Shown here: positions 25,452 through 34,329 of the stretch, piece after piece | Layout: each line of letters starts with the position of its first letter | How positions within the stretch are numbered: the stretch's first letter is position 1 | Assembly (NCBI GenBank): GCA_934130935.1 | Contig: CAKOYQ010000015.1 | Location: forward strand, 1-34,430 | Length of the DNA: 34,430 nucleotides | Source of the DNA: an uncultured Clostridia bacterium | Lineage (GTDB): Bacteria; Bacillota; Clostridia; TANB77; CAG-508 | Direction of reading: 5' to 3' | Position numbers and translations under genes: made by a program | The notes under the pieces: model-generated | Told to the model about the DNA's origin: nothing | Databases searched by the model: none | The model's input: only the letters and a program-made list of their open reading frames with translations

Positions 25452-25492
25452 AATTGTACTTTATTTGAGTCATAGAATATAGGAGGGAACAT

Positions 25493-27190
25493 ATGATAAG
25501 AGGAAAAGGTGTATCTAATGGAATTGGATTTGGAAATGTAGTAGTATTACAAAATAAAGAAAGAAAGATAAAAAAAGAGATAGTTGAAGACTCGAAAAAT
25601 GAAATGAAAAAATTTAAAGGGGCATTTAAGAAATTAATAAATGAAACAGAGGAGATAGTAAATAAAGCAGACGGAACAGAAAAAGAAATAATGAGTGCAT
25701 ATTTAATGATAATGAAAGACCCAACACTAATTTCGGAAACGGAAAAAGCAATAACAAATTCAAATTATAGTGCAGAATATGCAGTTGAAGAAGGATTTGA
25801 TAGTGTAATAAAGATTTTTGAGAATATGGACGATGAATATATGTCTGCAAGGGCAAGAGATATAGTTGATATAAAAAACAAAATACTTGCGAAACTTTTT
25901 AATGAAGAAAGTATAGATATCGGAAATTTAGATGCTAATACAATAATAGTAGCAACAGAGCTAACAACATCAGATACTGCTAAATTAGATTTTGAAAATG
26001 TAGTTGGGATAATAACTGAACTTGGAGGAACTAATTCACATACATCTATAATGGCAAGAGCACATGCAATTCCTGCTATAACAAAAGTAGAAGAAGCAAC
26101 AAAATTGCTTAAAACAGGAGATTATGTTGCAATAAATGGCGAGAATGGAGAGATATATTTAAATCCAACAAAAAAAGAAAGAGAAAATCTTGAAGAACTT
26201 CAAGAATGTTTAATTAAAGAGAAAAAAGAATTGGAAAAATTTAAAGATGCAGTAACAAAAACAAGTGATGGATATGTTGTTGAACTTGTAGCAAATATCG
26301 GGATTCCAGCTGATGCAGATATTGCCTTAAAAAATGCAGCAGAAGGAGTTGGCTTATTAAGAAGCGAATTTTTGTATATGGATAGTGAAAATATGCCAAC
26401 AGAAGAACAACAATTTAATGCATATAAAGAGGTTGCCGAAAAAATGGATGATAAACCTGTAATAATAAGAACATTGGATATAGGTGGGGATAAAGAGTTA
26501 AAATATTTACATTTAGAAAAAGAAGAAAATCCTTTTTTGGGGTGCAGGGCAATACGTTTATGTTTAAATAATATATCATTATTTAAAACACAGTTAAAAG
26601 CTATATTAAGGGCAAGTGCATATGGAAATTTATCAATAATGTTTCCTATGATTTCGTCGATTGAAGAATTAAGGGAAGCTAAAAAAATACTTGAAGAATG
26701 TAAAAAAGAATTAGATATAAAAAAAATACCATATAAAAAGAATATTAAAGTAGGTATAATGATTGAAATACCATCAGCTGCATTAATATCTTATGGATTG
26801 GCAAAAGAATGTGACTTTTTTAGTATAGGAACAAATGATTTGATTCAGTATACTGTTGCTGTTGAAAGAGGAAATGAAAAGATATCAAATTTATATACTA
26901 AATATCATCCAGCAGTAATTAGATTGATAAAACAGGCAATAGATGGTGCACATGATGCAGGTATATTTTGTGGTATGTGTGGAGAGGCTGCAGGAGATGA
27001 ATTATATATACCATTATTAATTGGTCTAGGATTAGATGAATTTTCTATGAATTCAAACAATATATTAAAAGCTAGAAAGAAAATTAGTGAATTGGAAAAA
27101 TATGATTGCAAAGAACTTACAGAAGAAATCTTGGGACTAACATCAGCAGAAGAAGTTGAAAATAAGTTGAGAGAATTTGCTAAGCAATAG
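25493..27190 (+). CDS. ptsI: PTS enzyme I (PEP-protein phosphotransferase)
   Basis: 565 residues, full length. The phosphohistidine is His183 in GGTNSHTSIMARAHAIPA. The PEP-binding barrel contains GVGLLRSEFLYM, RTLDIGGDKE, FSIGTNDLIQYTVAVER and the catalytic cysteine in FCGMCGEAAGD (Cys496). It transfers phosphate from PEP to HPr. AGGAGG precedes ATG 25493. It follows ptsH by 41 bases. Having ptsHI beside a sugar-specific EII is common in small Clostridia genomes. Confidence 0.97.
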   Translation: MIRGKGVSNGIGFGNVVVLQNKERKIKKEIVEDSKNEMKKFKGAFKKLINETEEIVNKADGTEKEIMSAYLMIMKDPTLISETEKAITNSNYSAEYAVEEGFDSVIKIFENMDDEYMSARARDIVDIKNKILAKLFNEESIDIGNLDANTIIVATELTTSDTAKLDFENVVGIITELGGTNSHTSIMARAHAIPAITKVEEATKLLKTGDYVAINGENGEIYLNPTKKERENLEELQECLIKEKKELEKFKDAVTKTSDGYVVELVANIGIPADADIALKNAAEGVGLLRSEFLYMDSENMPTEEQQFNAYKEVAEKMDDKPVIIRTLDIGGDKELKYLHLEKEENPFLGCRAIRLCLNNISLFKTQLKAILRASAYGNLSIMFPMISSIEELREAKKILEECKKELDIKKIPYKKNIKVGIMIEIPSAALISYGLAKECDFFSIGTNDLIQYTVAVERGNEKISNLYTKYHPAVIRLIKQAIDGAHDAGIFCGMCGEAAGDELYIPLLIGLGLDEFSMNSNNILKARKKISELEKYDCKELTEEILGLTSAEEVENKLREFAKQ

Positions 27191-27287
27191 TTTAAACTAA
27201 CTATGTTTTTGGACGTTTCTCTTTGTAATTGAGAACTGAAATTGGATAAAAATAATGTCAAAAACTTATAGAAAGAGGTATAAAATA

Positions 27288-27803
27288 ATGAAAGAAATAA
27301 AAGTTTTAATAACAGAAGAGGAAATAAATAAAAGATTAGAAGAAATTGCAAAACAAATAATGGAAGATTATAAAGGGAAAGATATTGTGTTTTTGTGTAT
27401 TTTAAAAGGAAGTATATTTCTTACAGTTGAACTTGCTAAGAGAATAAAGAATAATATACAGTTTGAATTTATAGAAGTTTCAAGTTATGAAGGACATGAA
27501 AGTACAGGAAAGATTAAATTAAACAAAGATATTTCAGGTGTTATAGAAGGAAAAGATATAATAATTATAGAAGACATTGTAGACACAGGAAGAACTCTTT
27601 CATTCCTTAAAGAATATTTGCTAGATAAGCAAATAGCTTCACTAAAGATTTGCACATTATTAGATAAACCTTCAAGAAGAGTTATGACAATAGAGGTTGA
27701 CTATATAGGATTCGAAATTGAAAATAAGTTTGTTGTAGGTTATGGGCTTGATGATAACCAAAATTATAGAAATTTAAATTATGTGGGATATATAGAAGAA
27801 TAA
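27288..27803 (+). CDS. hpt: Hypoxanthine phosphoribosyltransferase
   Basis: 171 residues. The PRPP-binding motif is IIIIEDIVDTGRTLSFL, with FLCILKGSIFLTVELAKRI and FEFIEVSSYEGHESTGKI earlier and FVVGYGLDDNQNYRNL later, all typical of HPRT. It salvages hypoxanthine and guanine to IMP and GMP. ATG 27288 with AAAGAGG upstream is preferred to an in-frame start at 27255. Position between ptsI and sigG is unusual; hpt is more often beside ftsH or tilS. Confidence 0.94.
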   Translation: MKEIKVLITEEEINKRLEEIAKQIMEDYKGKDIVFLCILKGSIFLTVELAKRIKNNIQFEFIEVSSYEGHESTGKIKLNKDISGVIEGKDIIIIEDIVDTGRTLSFLKEYLLDKQIASLKICTLLDKPSRRVMTIEVDYIGFEIENKFVVGYGLDDNQNYRNLNYVGYIEE

Positions 27804-27813
27804 AAAACACTTT

Positions 27814-27849
27814 CTTTGGAAATAATTATATTAACGTTATTTTCCAAAG
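27814..27849 (+). promoter_or_regulatory. Stem-loop abutting the sigG ribosome binding site
   Basis: CTTTGGAAATAA (27814-27825) pairs with TTATTTTCCAAAG (27837-27849) with one bulged base. The AGGGAGG site of sigG (27848-27854) starts inside the stem end. It may end hpt transcription, as TTTTTTA follows the GGAGG, or limit sigG translation. Confidence 0.55.
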
Positions 27850-27862
27850 GGAGGTTTTTTAT

Positions 27863-28636
27863 TTGATTAATAAGGTAGAAATCTGTGGAGTTAACACTTC
27901 GAAGCTACCAGTACTAACAAATAAAGAAAAAGACGAACTATTTGTAAAGATAAAACAAGGAGATGGAGAAGCAAGAGCAACATTCATAAATGGTAATTTA
28001 AGATTAGTGTTAAGTGTTATACAAAGATTTTATGGCAGAGGAGAGAATGCTGATGACTTATTTCAGATAGGTTGTATAGGATTAATAAAATCAATAGATA
28101 ATTTTGATTTAAGCCAAGGGGTACAATTTTCCACATATGCAGTGCCAATGATTATTGGAGAAATAAGAAGATATTTAAGAGATAATAATAGTATAAGAGT
28201 TAGTAGGTCAGTAAGAGATTTGGCATATAAAGCAATACAATATAAAGATAAGTTTAATAAAGAAAAAGGGAGAGAGCCTACAATAGAAGAAATAGCAAAA
28301 GAGTTGGGAGTGGAAAAAGAAGAAATTGCATTTAGTTTTGATGCTATACAAGATCCAGTGTCACTACAAGAGCCTGTGTACAATGATGGTTCAGAGAGCA
28401 TATTTATAATGGATCAAGTTAAAGATACAAAAAATAGTGATGAAAGCTGGGCTGACAACATGACGATTGCAGAGGCACTTAAAAGGTTAAACGAAAAAGA
28501 AAAGAAAATTATAAAGAAAAGGTATTTTGACGGAAGAACACAAATGGAGGTTGCAGATGAAATTGGAATTTCTCAAGCACAAGTTTCAAGGCTCGAAAAA
28601 AGTGCACTAGAAAATATAAAGAAATATTATAAATGA
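27863..28636 (+). CDS. sigG: RNA polymerase sporulation sigma factor sigma-G
   Basis: 257 residues. The NKVEICGVNTSKLPVL start is specific to sigma-G rather than sigma-F. Region 2 contains NGNLRLVLSVIQRF and DDLFQIGCIGLIKSIDNFDLSQGVQFSTYAVPMIIGEIRRYLRD in sequence; region 4 ends with TQMEVADEIGISQAQVSRLEK. Sigma-G drives late forespore genes. It starts at TTG 27863 with AGGGAGG eight bases before. The spoIIGA-sigE genes that usually precede it are absent; hpt takes that place. Confidence 0.95.
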   Translation: MINKVEICGVNTSKLPVLTNKEKDELFVKIKQGDGEARATFINGNLRLVLSVIQRFYGRGENADDLFQIGCIGLIKSIDNFDLSQGVQFSTYAVPMIIGEIRRYLRDNNSIRVSRSVRDLAYKAIQYKDKFNKEKGREPTIEEIAKELGVEKEEIAFSFDAIQDPVSLQEPVYNDGSESIFIMDQVKDTKNSDESWADNMTIAEALKRLNEKEKKIIKKRYFDGRTQMEVADEIGISQAQVSRLEKSALENIKKYYK

Positions 28637-28638
28637 GT

Positions 28639-28692
28639 AAAAGAGCTCTTTTTAGTAAAGCGTTTTATGCTAGACTTTATTAGAGCTCTTTT
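28639..28692. terminator. Bidirectional terminator between sigG and glmS
   Basis: AAAAGAGCTC (28639-28648) and GAGCTCTTTT (28683-28692) are exact complements, each flanked so that a T-run follows on either strand. It serves both convergent genes. Confidence 0.85.
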
Positions 28693-28700
28693 GGTTATAA

Positions 28701-30542
28701 TTATTCAACTGTAACAGATTTAGCAAGATTTCTAGGTTTATCAACATCTAATCCTTTTTCTTTTGAAATAAAATAAGAAAGTAATTGTAAAGGAACTATT
28801 GATAAGATAGGTGATAATAAAACATTAGTATCTGGAACAGTAATAACTGTATCAATATTATTACTTGGTAATTCTTGATTTGTAATAACCAATGTTTTAG
28901 CACCACGAGTAATAACTTCTTGAATATTACTAATAGTTTTTTCAACTAAATTTTTATCTGTTATGATACTAATAACAGTAATGCCATTTTCAATTAAGGC
29001 AATAGGTCCATGTTTTAATTCTCCAGCAGCATATGCTTCAGAATGAATATAAGAAATTTCTTTTAGTTTTAAAGAACCTTCTAAAGCAGTATTATAATCT
29101 ACACCTCTACCTAAGAAAAATACATCTTTTTCTTGATAAATGTTTTTTGCAAAATTTTCTATTCTTCCAGAAGATTTTAAAGCAATTTCAATTTTAGATG
29201 GAAGAGCTAAAATTTCTGATTTTATACTTTTTAGTTCAAAAATTGAAGTGCTTTCCAAGACTTCTGCAAAATACACAGCCAAAATATTAAGTAAAACAAC
29301 TTGAGAAGTGTAAGCTTTAGTTGAAGCAACTGCAATTTCTGGACCTGCATGAGTATAAATGCAATAATCAGCTTCTCTTGTAATTGAACTACCAATAACA
29401 TTTGAGATTGCTAGAGTTATAGCACCTTTAGATTTTGCAAGTTTTAGAGCTGCAATAGTGTCAGCAGTTTCTCCTGATTGTGAGATATAAATACATAGAG
29501 TGTTTTTATCAAGAATAGGGTCTCTATATCGGAACTCAGATGCTATATCAACTGTAACAGGTATATTGCAAAGTTTTTCGATTGATGATTTACCAGAAAG
29601 TCCAGCATGCATTGCTGTACCACATGCAACAATGTAAATTTTATTTATTTTTGATAAGAATTCTTTAGAAAAATTCAAATCATCAAAATTACAAGGTTCA
29701 TTTTCAGGTAGTCGAGAACCGATTGTTTCCCTAACAGAATTAGGTTGCTCGTAAATTTCTTTTAACATGTAATCTTCATAACCATTTTTATCTGCACTAC
29801 TTATATCCCAATCAATACTTTTAATAGGTTTAATTATTTTATTTAAATCTATGTCATAAAATTCAACATTATCTCGAGAAAGTACAGCAAATTCGTAATC
29901 ATTTAATAAATAGAAATCCTTTGTATATGATAAAATAGTAGGAATATCAGAAGAAATATAATTTTCTCCATCACCTTTACCAATAACAAGTGGACTATCT
30001 TTTCTAATAACAATCATATTATCTGGCATAAACCTTGAAATGATTTGAAGTGCGAAACTGCCTTTAAAATCCATACAAGCTTTTTGAACTGCTCGTAAAA
30101 CTCTTAAATTATCATTTTTAGTATCTTTAGAATAATAGTAATGTATAAGATTTGGGATAACTTCTGTATCTGTTTGAGAATGGAAAGTGTAGCCAGTATC
30201 AATCAAAAAATTTTTTAAATCATTATAATTTTCAATAATACCATTATGAACAACTGAGAAACTACTACTGTTATCTAACTGAGGATGAGCATTTTCTTTT
30301 GATGGTTTTCCATGTGTTGCCCATCTTGTATGAGCAATACCAATAGTTCCGCTTAAATTATTAATTCCATCTAAATTATATAAATTTTTAACTCTTCCTT
30401 TATCTTTCATAATAGATAAACTATTTTTTTCAACAGTAGAAATTCCTGCTGAATCATAACCTCTATATTCAAGTCTTAAAAGACCATTAATTAATATAGG
30501 ACTAGCTTTTTTATGTCCTATATATCCAATAACTCCACACAT
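28701..30542 (-). CDS. glmS: Glutamine-fructose-6-phosphate aminotransferase
   Basis: 613 residues. The N-terminal glutaminase begins MCGVIGYIG with the nucleophile Cys2, and contains RLEYRGYDSAG and HTRWATHG. Two SIS isomerase domains follow (VACGTAMHAG, SQSGETADTIAAL, LGRGVDYNTALEG), and the end DKPRNLAKSVTVE is canonical. It makes glucosamine-6-phosphate for peptidoglycan. AAGGAGG precedes the ATG. The ribozyme upstream gives feedback control by its product. Confidence 0.98.
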   Translation of the reverse strand: MCGVIGYIGHKKASPILINGLLRLEYRGYDSAGISTVEKNSLSIMKDKGRVKNLYNLDGINNLSGTIGIAHTRWATHGKPSKENAHPQLDNSSSFSVVHNGIIENYNDLKNFLIDTGYTFHSQTDTEVIPNLIHYYYSKDTKNDNLRVLRAVQKACMDFKGSFALQIISRFMPDNMIVIRKDSPLVIGKGDGENYISSDIPTILSYTKDFYLLNDYEFAVLSRDNVEFYDIDLNKIIKPIKSIDWDISSADKNGYEDYMLKEIYEQPNSVRETIGSRLPENEPCNFDDLNFSKEFLSKINKIYIVACGTAMHAGLSGKSSIEKLCNIPVTVDIASEFRYRDPILDKNTLCIYISQSGETADTIAALKLAKSKGAITLAISNVIGSSITREADYCIYTHAGPEIAVASTKAYTSQVVLLNILAVYFAEVLESTSIFELKSIKSEILALPSKIEIALKSSGRIENFAKNIYQEKDVFFLGRGVDYNTALEGSLKLKEISYIHSEAYAAGELKHGPIALIENGITVISIITDKNLVEKTISNIQEVITRGAKTLVITNQELPSNNIDTVITVPDTNVLLSPILSIVPLQLLSYFISKEKGLDVDKPRNLAKSVTVE

Positions 30543-30604
30543 AGTGAAACCTCCTTAATAAAAAATTTGTGGAATTAAAATATACATACTTATATATTAA
30601 TATT

Positions 30605-30733
30605 TGTTATAGCATTACTGCTAATTTTTGTTTAATACTATGGATTAAGTAATCCACTAGAGCATCCGCCGAATAATTCGATAACTCTAGACCTCGTCAA
30701 CACAAGAATTTATAAATCATGTGTTCTGGCGCT
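30605..30733 (-). ncRNA. glmS ribozyme (self-cleaving riboswitch)
   Basis: Read on the minus strand, the leader holds the conserved blocks in order: cleavage region AGCGCCAGAAC (cut between 30733 and 30732), GTTGACGAGG (30701-30692), TTATCGA, TTCGGCGGATG near 30674-30664, then a GGATTACTTAATCC hairpin and a P4-like stem (ATAGTATTA with TAATGCTAT). It binds glucosamine-6-phosphate as cofactor and cuts its own 5' end, lowering glmS mRNA. The 3' limit is approximate. About 60 bases separate it from glmS. Confidence 0.93.
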
Positions 30734-30737
30734 AAAA

Positions 30738-30770
30738 ATTTTATTGAACAAAATTTGTTCCTAATAAAAT
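30738..30770 (-). other. Hairpin just 5' of the ribozyme cleavage site
   Basis: Long complementary arms around GAACAAA/TTTGTTC, extended by ATTTTATT/AATAAAAT with a 2-base bulge. It lies five bases upstream of the cut site, so it stays on the short 5' cleavage product. Confidence 0.6.
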
Positions 30771-30792
30771 GTATATTTCAATTTACCTTACT

Positions 30793-30821
30793 ATATTATA
30801 GCAAAATGCAAAATGTGACAA
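30793..30821 (-). promoter_or_regulatory. Sigma-A promoter of the glmS leader
   Basis: On the minus strand TTGTCA (30821-30816), spacer of 17, TAATAT (30798-30793). It would start transcription about 50 bases before the ribozyme cut site. Confidence 0.7.
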
Positions 30822-30930
30822 GAGTTTTTGCAAAATTTTCATATACATGTCAAAATTGTAGTATTGCAAAAAGAGTAAAAATAGTTTATCATAATAGAGT
30901 AAAGAAGAGAAAGCGAAAGGGGGAGACGAA

Positions 30931-32733
30931 ATGTTTAATATAGAAGAACAACTAAAAATGTTACCCAATAAACCAGGTGTATATATTATGCATGATGCAG
31001 AAGATAGGATAATATATGTAGGAAAAGCTATAAATTTAAAAAATAGAGTAAGATCATATTTTAGAAAGACAGATAAAACAGAAAGAATAAAAAGGATGGT
31101 ATCATTAATTGACCATTTTGAATATATAGTAGTTGACAATGAAGCAGAAGCATTAATATTAGAATGTAATTTAATAAAAAAGAATAGACCTAAGTTTAAT
31201 GTATTATTAAAAGATGACAAAACATATCCATATATAAAAATAGATGTAAAATCAGATTACCCTAATGTTATAATAACAAGGAAAATAGTAAATGATGGAT
31301 CTAAATACTTTGGACCTTATGCTAATCCAGGAGCTGCAAAAGAGATGCTAGATTTTATAAAACAAAAATATAAAATTCGTCAATGTAAGAATTTTAGGTC
31401 AGAAACAAGAGCATGTTTAAATTATCATATAAATAGATGTTTAGGTCCATGTATGGGATATATATCTAAAGAGGATTATAGAAAGCAAATAGATGAAATA
31501 ATAGATATATTAGATGGAAAAGTAAATAAAGTATTAAAAGATTTACAAAATCAAATGTTAGAAGAAGCAAATAATATGAATTATGAAAAAGCGGCATATA
31601 TAAGAGATAGAATGTTAGCAATAGAAAGAGTAAATGAAAAACAAAAAGTTTCAAATATTACAGAAAATAATATAGATGTAATCGGAATTGCAAAATCTGA
31701 AATAGAAGTATGTGTAGAAATCTTTTTTGTACGTGGAAGTAAAATGGTTGGAAGAGAACATTACTTTTTTCCAGACTTAAAAGAAATGGAAGATAAAGAG
31801 ATAATATCAGGATTTATTAAACAATATTATATGGATGCACAAAATCTTCCAAATAAAATAATGATAAGAGAAGAATTAGAAGACAAAAATGCAATAGAAG
31901 AATGGTTAAGTAAAGAAGCGGGAAGAAAGGTAGAAATTAAATCGCCTAAAAAGGGCGAAAAATTACGTTTTGTTGAAATGGCAGATAATAATGCAAAAAT
32001 CACATTAGACAACAAAGAAAAAGACAAAAGTGAAATTTTAGTAGAACTAAAGGAAGTACTTGGATTAGATAAACTACCAAGAAAAATTGAAACATATGAT
32101 ATTTCAAATATATCAGGGGAGTATATAGTTGCTGGAATGTGTGTAATGATAGATGGAGTTATAAAACGAAATATGTCAAGGCGATTTAAAATAAAAACAA
32201 TATATGGTCAAGATGACCCAAGATGTATGGAAGAGGTTATAACACGAAGATTAAAACATTCAATAAATGCTAATTCAAATGGATTTGGCAGACTTCCAGA
32301 TGTGATTTTTGCGGATGGAGGAATTACACAAATAAGAGCAACAAAAACAGCAATAGCTAAATATGAATTAAATATTCCTGTTTTTGGCATGGTAAAAAAT
32401 AATAAACATCAGACAAGAGCTTTAATGGATGAAAATCGACAAGAATTGCAAATTTCAGATAACTTGAAAAATTTAATAACTAAATTTCAAGATGAAGTAC
32501 ATGATACTGCAATTTCTTATCATAGAAAATTGAGGGATAGTGCTATTACTAAATCAGAGTTAGATGGAATTGTTGGAATTGGAGAAATGAGGAAAAAAGC
32601 TTTATTAAAACATTTTGGAAGTGTTGAGAAAATTCGAGATTCTAGTATAGAAGAACTAACTAAAATAAGTGGAATAAATGAAGATTTAGCTAAAGATATA
32701 TTACGCTATACCAATGGTAACATAATGCCTTGA
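30931..32733 (+). CDS. uvrC: Excinuclease ABC subunit C
   Basis: 600 residues, full length. GIY-YIG nuclease domain at about 12-95 (KPGVYIMHDAEDRIIYVGKA), a cysteine cluster near 155-180 (CKNFRSETRACLNYHINRCLGPC), UVR motif near 200-235 (EEANNMNYEKAAYIRDRM), an RNase H-like nuclease domain (ETYDISNISGEYIVAGMCV, VIFADGGITQI) and C-terminal helix-hairpin-helix repeats (VGIGEMRKKALLKHFGS). It makes both incisions in nucleotide excision repair. GGGGGAG precedes ATG 30931. A TTGCAA/TATCAT promoter candidate with 17-base spacing lies at about 30863-30891. Confidence 0.97.
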   Translation: MFNIEEQLKMLPNKPGVYIMHDAEDRIIYVGKAINLKNRVRSYFRKTDKTERIKRMVSLIDHFEYIVVDNEAEALILECNLIKKNRPKFNVLLKDDKTYPYIKIDVKSDYPNVIITRKIVNDGSKYFGPYANPGAAKEMLDFIKQKYKIRQCKNFRSETRACLNYHINRCLGPCMGYISKEDYRKQIDEIIDILDGKVNKVLKDLQNQMLEEANNMNYEKAAYIRDRMLAIERVNEKQKVSNITENNIDVIGIAKSEIEVCVEIFFVRGSKMVGREHYFFPDLKEMEDKEIISGFIKQYYMDAQNLPNKIMIREELEDKNAIEEWLSKEAGRKVEIKSPKKGEKLRFVEMADNNAKITLDNKEKDKSEILVELKEVLGLDKLPRKIETYDISNISGEYIVAGMCVMIDGVIKRNMSRRFKIKTIYGQDDPRCMEEVITRRLKHSINANSNGFGRLPDVIFADGGITQIRATKTAIAKYELNIPVFGMVKNNKHQTRALMDENRQELQISDNLKNLITKFQDEVHDTAISYHRKLRDSAITKSELDGIVGIGEMRKKALLKHFGSVEKIRDSSIEELTKISGINEDLAKDILRYTNGNIMP

Positions 32734-32917
32734 TAGGGATTTAAGGTAATTTAGAAAAAAAGTAGTTGTTGAATATAATTGTAGATTACTGCGATGAAAA
32801 GATTGTTTTTTTTAGAATATTATAAAAAATCTCACATATATATAATAGTACGGACAAGTTGTATGACATTGATTTGAGAATATTTAAGCAGATAGTGCTT
32901 GATGGGAGGTTTGTTAT

Positions 32918-33040
32918 ATGAATTTTTTTAGAAAGCATAAATTGTTTTCATTTGCAGTAATTTCTTTTATTGTTCTTACAGGAGCAAATTTTGTTATGAT
33001 TTATGAATTGGTCAAAATGGGAATGAAAATGGTTTTGTAA
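32918..33040 (+). CDS. Small single-pass membrane protein, 40 residues
   Basis: MNFFRKHKLF is followed by one hydrophobic helix (SFAVISFIVLTGANFVMIYE) and a short tail. A strong GGAGG (32905-32909) lies eight bases before ATG 32918, so translation is likely. The 180 bases between uvrC and this ORF contain no gene; they are AT-rich with no consensus promoter I trust. Unknown function. Confidence 0.65.
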   Translation: MNFFRKHKLFSFAVISFIVLTGANFVMIYELVKMGMKMVL

Positions 33041-33064
33041 ATTAAAAGTTATCAGAGAAGTTGT

Positions 33065-33126
33065 AACTGGCACTTTGTATTAAATTTAGAAATATTTTTA
33101 ATACAGAAGTGTCAGTTCTTTTTTTA
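33065..33126 (+). terminator. Long intrinsic terminator
   Basis: AACTGGCACTTTGTATTAAA (33065-33084) pairs with a near-complement ending CAGTT at 33117, followed by CTTTTTTT. The stem is about 19 pairs with few mismatches. Confidence 0.88.
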
Positions 33127-33160
33127 TTATCATAACATATTGTATTAAAGGAGGGATTTT

Positions 33161-34024
33161 ATGAGAGGATTATGTTTAATAGGTGGAGGAATAAAAGCTG
33201 CAGCTCATATAGGAGCATTGAAGGCTTTTGAAGAAGCAAATATAAAATTTGATTGTGTATCAGGAGCATCATCAGGAAGTATAATCGCTACAATGTATGC
33301 TTTAGGATATAATAGTGATGAAATGTGGAATATGTTTAAAAGATATTGTAAAAAGATAAAATATGTGGAATGGCCTCAAACAATAAAAATGATATTTGGA
33401 TTAATATTTACAAGAAAGATTATCATTGATGGGTTGAATAGTGGAAAGGTTATAGAAAAGATTATAGATGAAATTTGTTCTAAACATCAGATAAAAAATA
33501 TAAATCAAATTAGAATGCCACTATTAATTTCTATGGTAGACTTACATAAAGGAACTGTGTACATTGCTTCTTCAAAAGAAACAAGACCAAGTTTGCTAGA
33601 CAATACAAAATATATAACAGATATACCGATAAGTAAAGCGGTTAGAGCTAGTTGTAGTTTTCCAGTTGTGTTTTCACCATGTGAATATAATGGAATTCAG
33701 TTGATTGACGGAGGCACTAGAGAAAATTTACCATGGAAAGGCTTAAAAGATATTGGAGCAGACGAAGTGTTTGGTATATCATTTAATATTATATTCAAAG
33801 AAAAGGATTGCTGTCAAAATATTATAGATGTTGCAGCAAGAGCAATGGAATTGCAAGGAAGAGAATTGGCTATGTATGAAAGAGAAGGTATAGATAATTT
33901 GATAACTATAAATTTAAAAAAGATTTCTTTGCTTGATTATAGTAAGATTGAGATGTTATATAAAAGTGGATATGAAGAAACAAAGAAACAAATAAAATTA
34001 ATATATAATATTGGAGGAAAATAA
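33161..34024 (+). CDS. Patatin-like phospholipase
   Basis: 287 residues. Oxyanion motif GGGIKAAAHIG (8-18), nucleophile Ser37 in GASSG, and catalytic Asp183 in LIDGGTREN form the Ser-Asp dyad of patatins. Other blocks, KAVRASCSFPVVFSP and WKGLKDIGADEVFGI, fit the family. It has no signal peptide, so it probably acts on membrane lipids from inside. AAAGGAGGG precedes ATG 33161. The following ylmC ribosome binding site lies within its last codons, so the two are co-translated. Confidence 0.92.
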   Translation: MRGLCLIGGGIKAAAHIGALKAFEEANIKFDCVSGASSGSIIATMYALGYNSDEMWNMFKRYCKKIKYVEWPQTIKMIFGLIFTRKIIIDGLNSGKVIEKIIDEICSKHQIKNINQIRMPLLISMVDLHKGTVYIASSKETRPSLLDNTKYITDIPISKAVRASCSFPVVFSPCEYNGIQLIDGGTRENLPWKGLKDIGADEVFGISFNIIFKEKDCCQNIIDVAARAMELQGRELAMYEREGIDNLITINLKKISLLDYSKIEMLYKSGYEETKKQIKLIYNIGGK

Positions 34025-34025
34025 A

Positions 34026-34262
34026 TTGGGGGATAAAGGTTTAGATTTTAAACATAAAGAAGTAATAAATATATCTGATGGGAGAAGATTAGGTTTTGTT
34101 CAAGATGTGTGTGCAGATTTGGACACTGGAAGGATAACATCTATAATTGTACCAGGAGGTACAAATAGATTAATGAGTTTGTTTTCAAATAGCAATGATA
34201 TTATAATTCCATGGGAGAGAATAAAGTGTATAGGAGATGATTTGATTCTTGTAGAAATCTAA
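34026..34262 (+). CDS. ylmC: YlmC/YmxH-family sporulation protein (PRC-barrel)
   Basis: 78 residues. KHKEVINISDGRRLGFVQDVCADLDTGRITSIIVPG and NDIIIPWERIKCIGDDLILVEI match the YlmC/YmxH PRC-barrel family found in spore formers. Start chosen at TTG 34026 with GGAGG at 34013-34017; an in-frame TTG at 34011 sits before that site. It begins one base after the patatin stop. Exact role unknown. Confidence 0.9.
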   Translation: MGDKGLDFKHKEVINISDGRRLGFVQDVCADLDTGRITSIIVPGGTNRLMSLFSNSNDIIIPWERIKCIGDDLILVEI

Positions 34263-34295
34263 AATAAAAAAGTTAAAACTTTTTTTAAAAAAGTG

Positions 34296-34324
34296 TTGAC
34301 AATTTTCGACATGCGTGGTAATAT
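34296..34324 (+). promoter_or_regulatory. Consensus sigma-A promoter leading out of the window
   Basis: Perfect TTGACA (34296-34301), spacer of 17, TAATAT (34319-34324). An A/T-rich weak hairpin (AAAAAAGTT with AACTTTTTT, 34266-34285) precedes it and may end the ylmC transcript. Confidence 0.85.
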
Positions 34325-34329
34325 ATAGC

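Noticed and set aside
30719..30943. Open frame on the plus strand upstream of uvrC
   Set aside because: It overlaps the glmS ribozyme, leader and promoter, and has no plausible ribosome binding site.
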